This document shows, piece by piece, positions 42,984 through 43,024 of a DNA stretch of 43,024 nt. This stretch comes from Lachnospiraceae bacterium (GTDB lineage Bacteria; Bacillota; Clostridia; Lachnospirales; Lachnospiraceae): positions 1 through 43,024 of the forward strand of contig JAILDL010000032.1 of the NCBI GenBank assembly GCA_024689465.1. The letters are read 5' to 3'. The position numbers were made by a program, and so were the translations under genes. Position 1 is the stretch's first letter. Each line of letters begins with the position of its first letter. Under the pieces are notes generated by a model, which saw only the letters and a list, made by a program, of their open reading frames with translations, had not been told where the DNA came from and made no database searches.

Positions 42984-43024
42984 TGCCCAAAGTCGGAATC
43001 GAACCAACGACACGAGGATTTTCA
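42984..43024 (-). tRNA. tRNA-Phe (anticodon GAA), 3' part (partial)
   Basis: On the minus strand the window shows T33-GAA-AA, the 3' half of the anticodon stem, variable loop, T arm (GTTCGATTC loop) and acceptor strand ending GGGC plus discriminator A. The 5' half is beyond the right edge. Anticodon GAA and the sequence fit tRNA-Phe. It is 11 bases upstream of tRNA-Lys. Confidence 0.88.

Overview
The window looks like a Lachnospiraceae-type (Clostridia) chromosome segment. The evidence is the V1-V2 region of the 16S rRNA fragment at the left edge, AGGAGG-type ribosome binding sites, consensus sigma-A promoters, and several typical families (a 357-aa pfk, a DUF5711 protein, a split transketolase, MsmX/UgpC with a CdaR-like regulator). 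Family-level assignment is inference. There is no phage, IS element, CRISPR array or obvious genomic island; most of the window is housekeeping sequence on the minus strand.

Layout. 1-427: 5' part of a 16S rRNA gene (minus), with its leader and promoter to about 660. 0.86-7.5 kb: minus-strand run pfk - dnaX - ybaB - recR - galM - DUF5711 - cvpA, closed by a terminator. 7.6 kb: tRNA-Ser(CGA) with a consensus promoter, divergent from pfk. 7.8-9.7 kb: an LCP cell-wall protein and an OhrR-type peroxide sensor whose promoter carries an OhrR-like operator over the -10. 9.8-17.0 kb: a domain-permuted GH3 glycosidase co-transcribed with a GGDEF(degenerate)/EAL membrane protein, divergent from a YicI-type GH31 alpha-xylosidase; the shared intergenic region has a LacI-type palindrome. 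17.1-21.8 kb: RpiB-like isomerase, an unknown protein, CarD, a MATE transporter and an NrdG-type activase. 21.9-23.6 kb: tadA, SRP RNA and a PflX-type radical SAM protein on the plus strand. 23.6-26.0 kb: CdaR-like regulator and MsmX/UgpC ATPase. 26.2-32.0 kb: metG - alpha/beta hydrolase - small exported protein - GNAT - tandem-HD protein - YesL. 32.1-33.9 kb: split transketolase. 33.9-42.8 kb: L,D-transpeptidase, HD protein, Orn/Lys/Arg decarboxylase, guanylate-kinase-like, yaaR, holB, ricT, trmN6, rsmI and a membrane Mrr-like protein. 42.9 kb to the end: tRNA-Lys and a partial tRNA-Phe.

How it fits together. Much of the window is a rearranged version of the origin-proximal gene order of Bacillus subtilis (tadA-SRP RNA-dnaX-ybaB-recR-rRNA ... 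yaaO-tmk-yaaR-holB-ricT-trmN6-rsmI ... metG), split by carbohydrate and signalling genes. The carbohydrate genes suggest use of xyloglucan-type oligosaccharides (GH31 alpha-xylosidase plus GH3 beta-glucosidase), with GalM, Pfk and transketolase downstream. I see no clearly novel multigene defence or mobile system. The most interesting points are the OhrR-like promoter/operator, the glycosidase/c-di-GMP operon, the palindrome between the glycosidases, the guanylate-kinase-like gene in the tmk position, the low-complexity tail on RicT, and the SRP RNA without a recognisable Alu domain.
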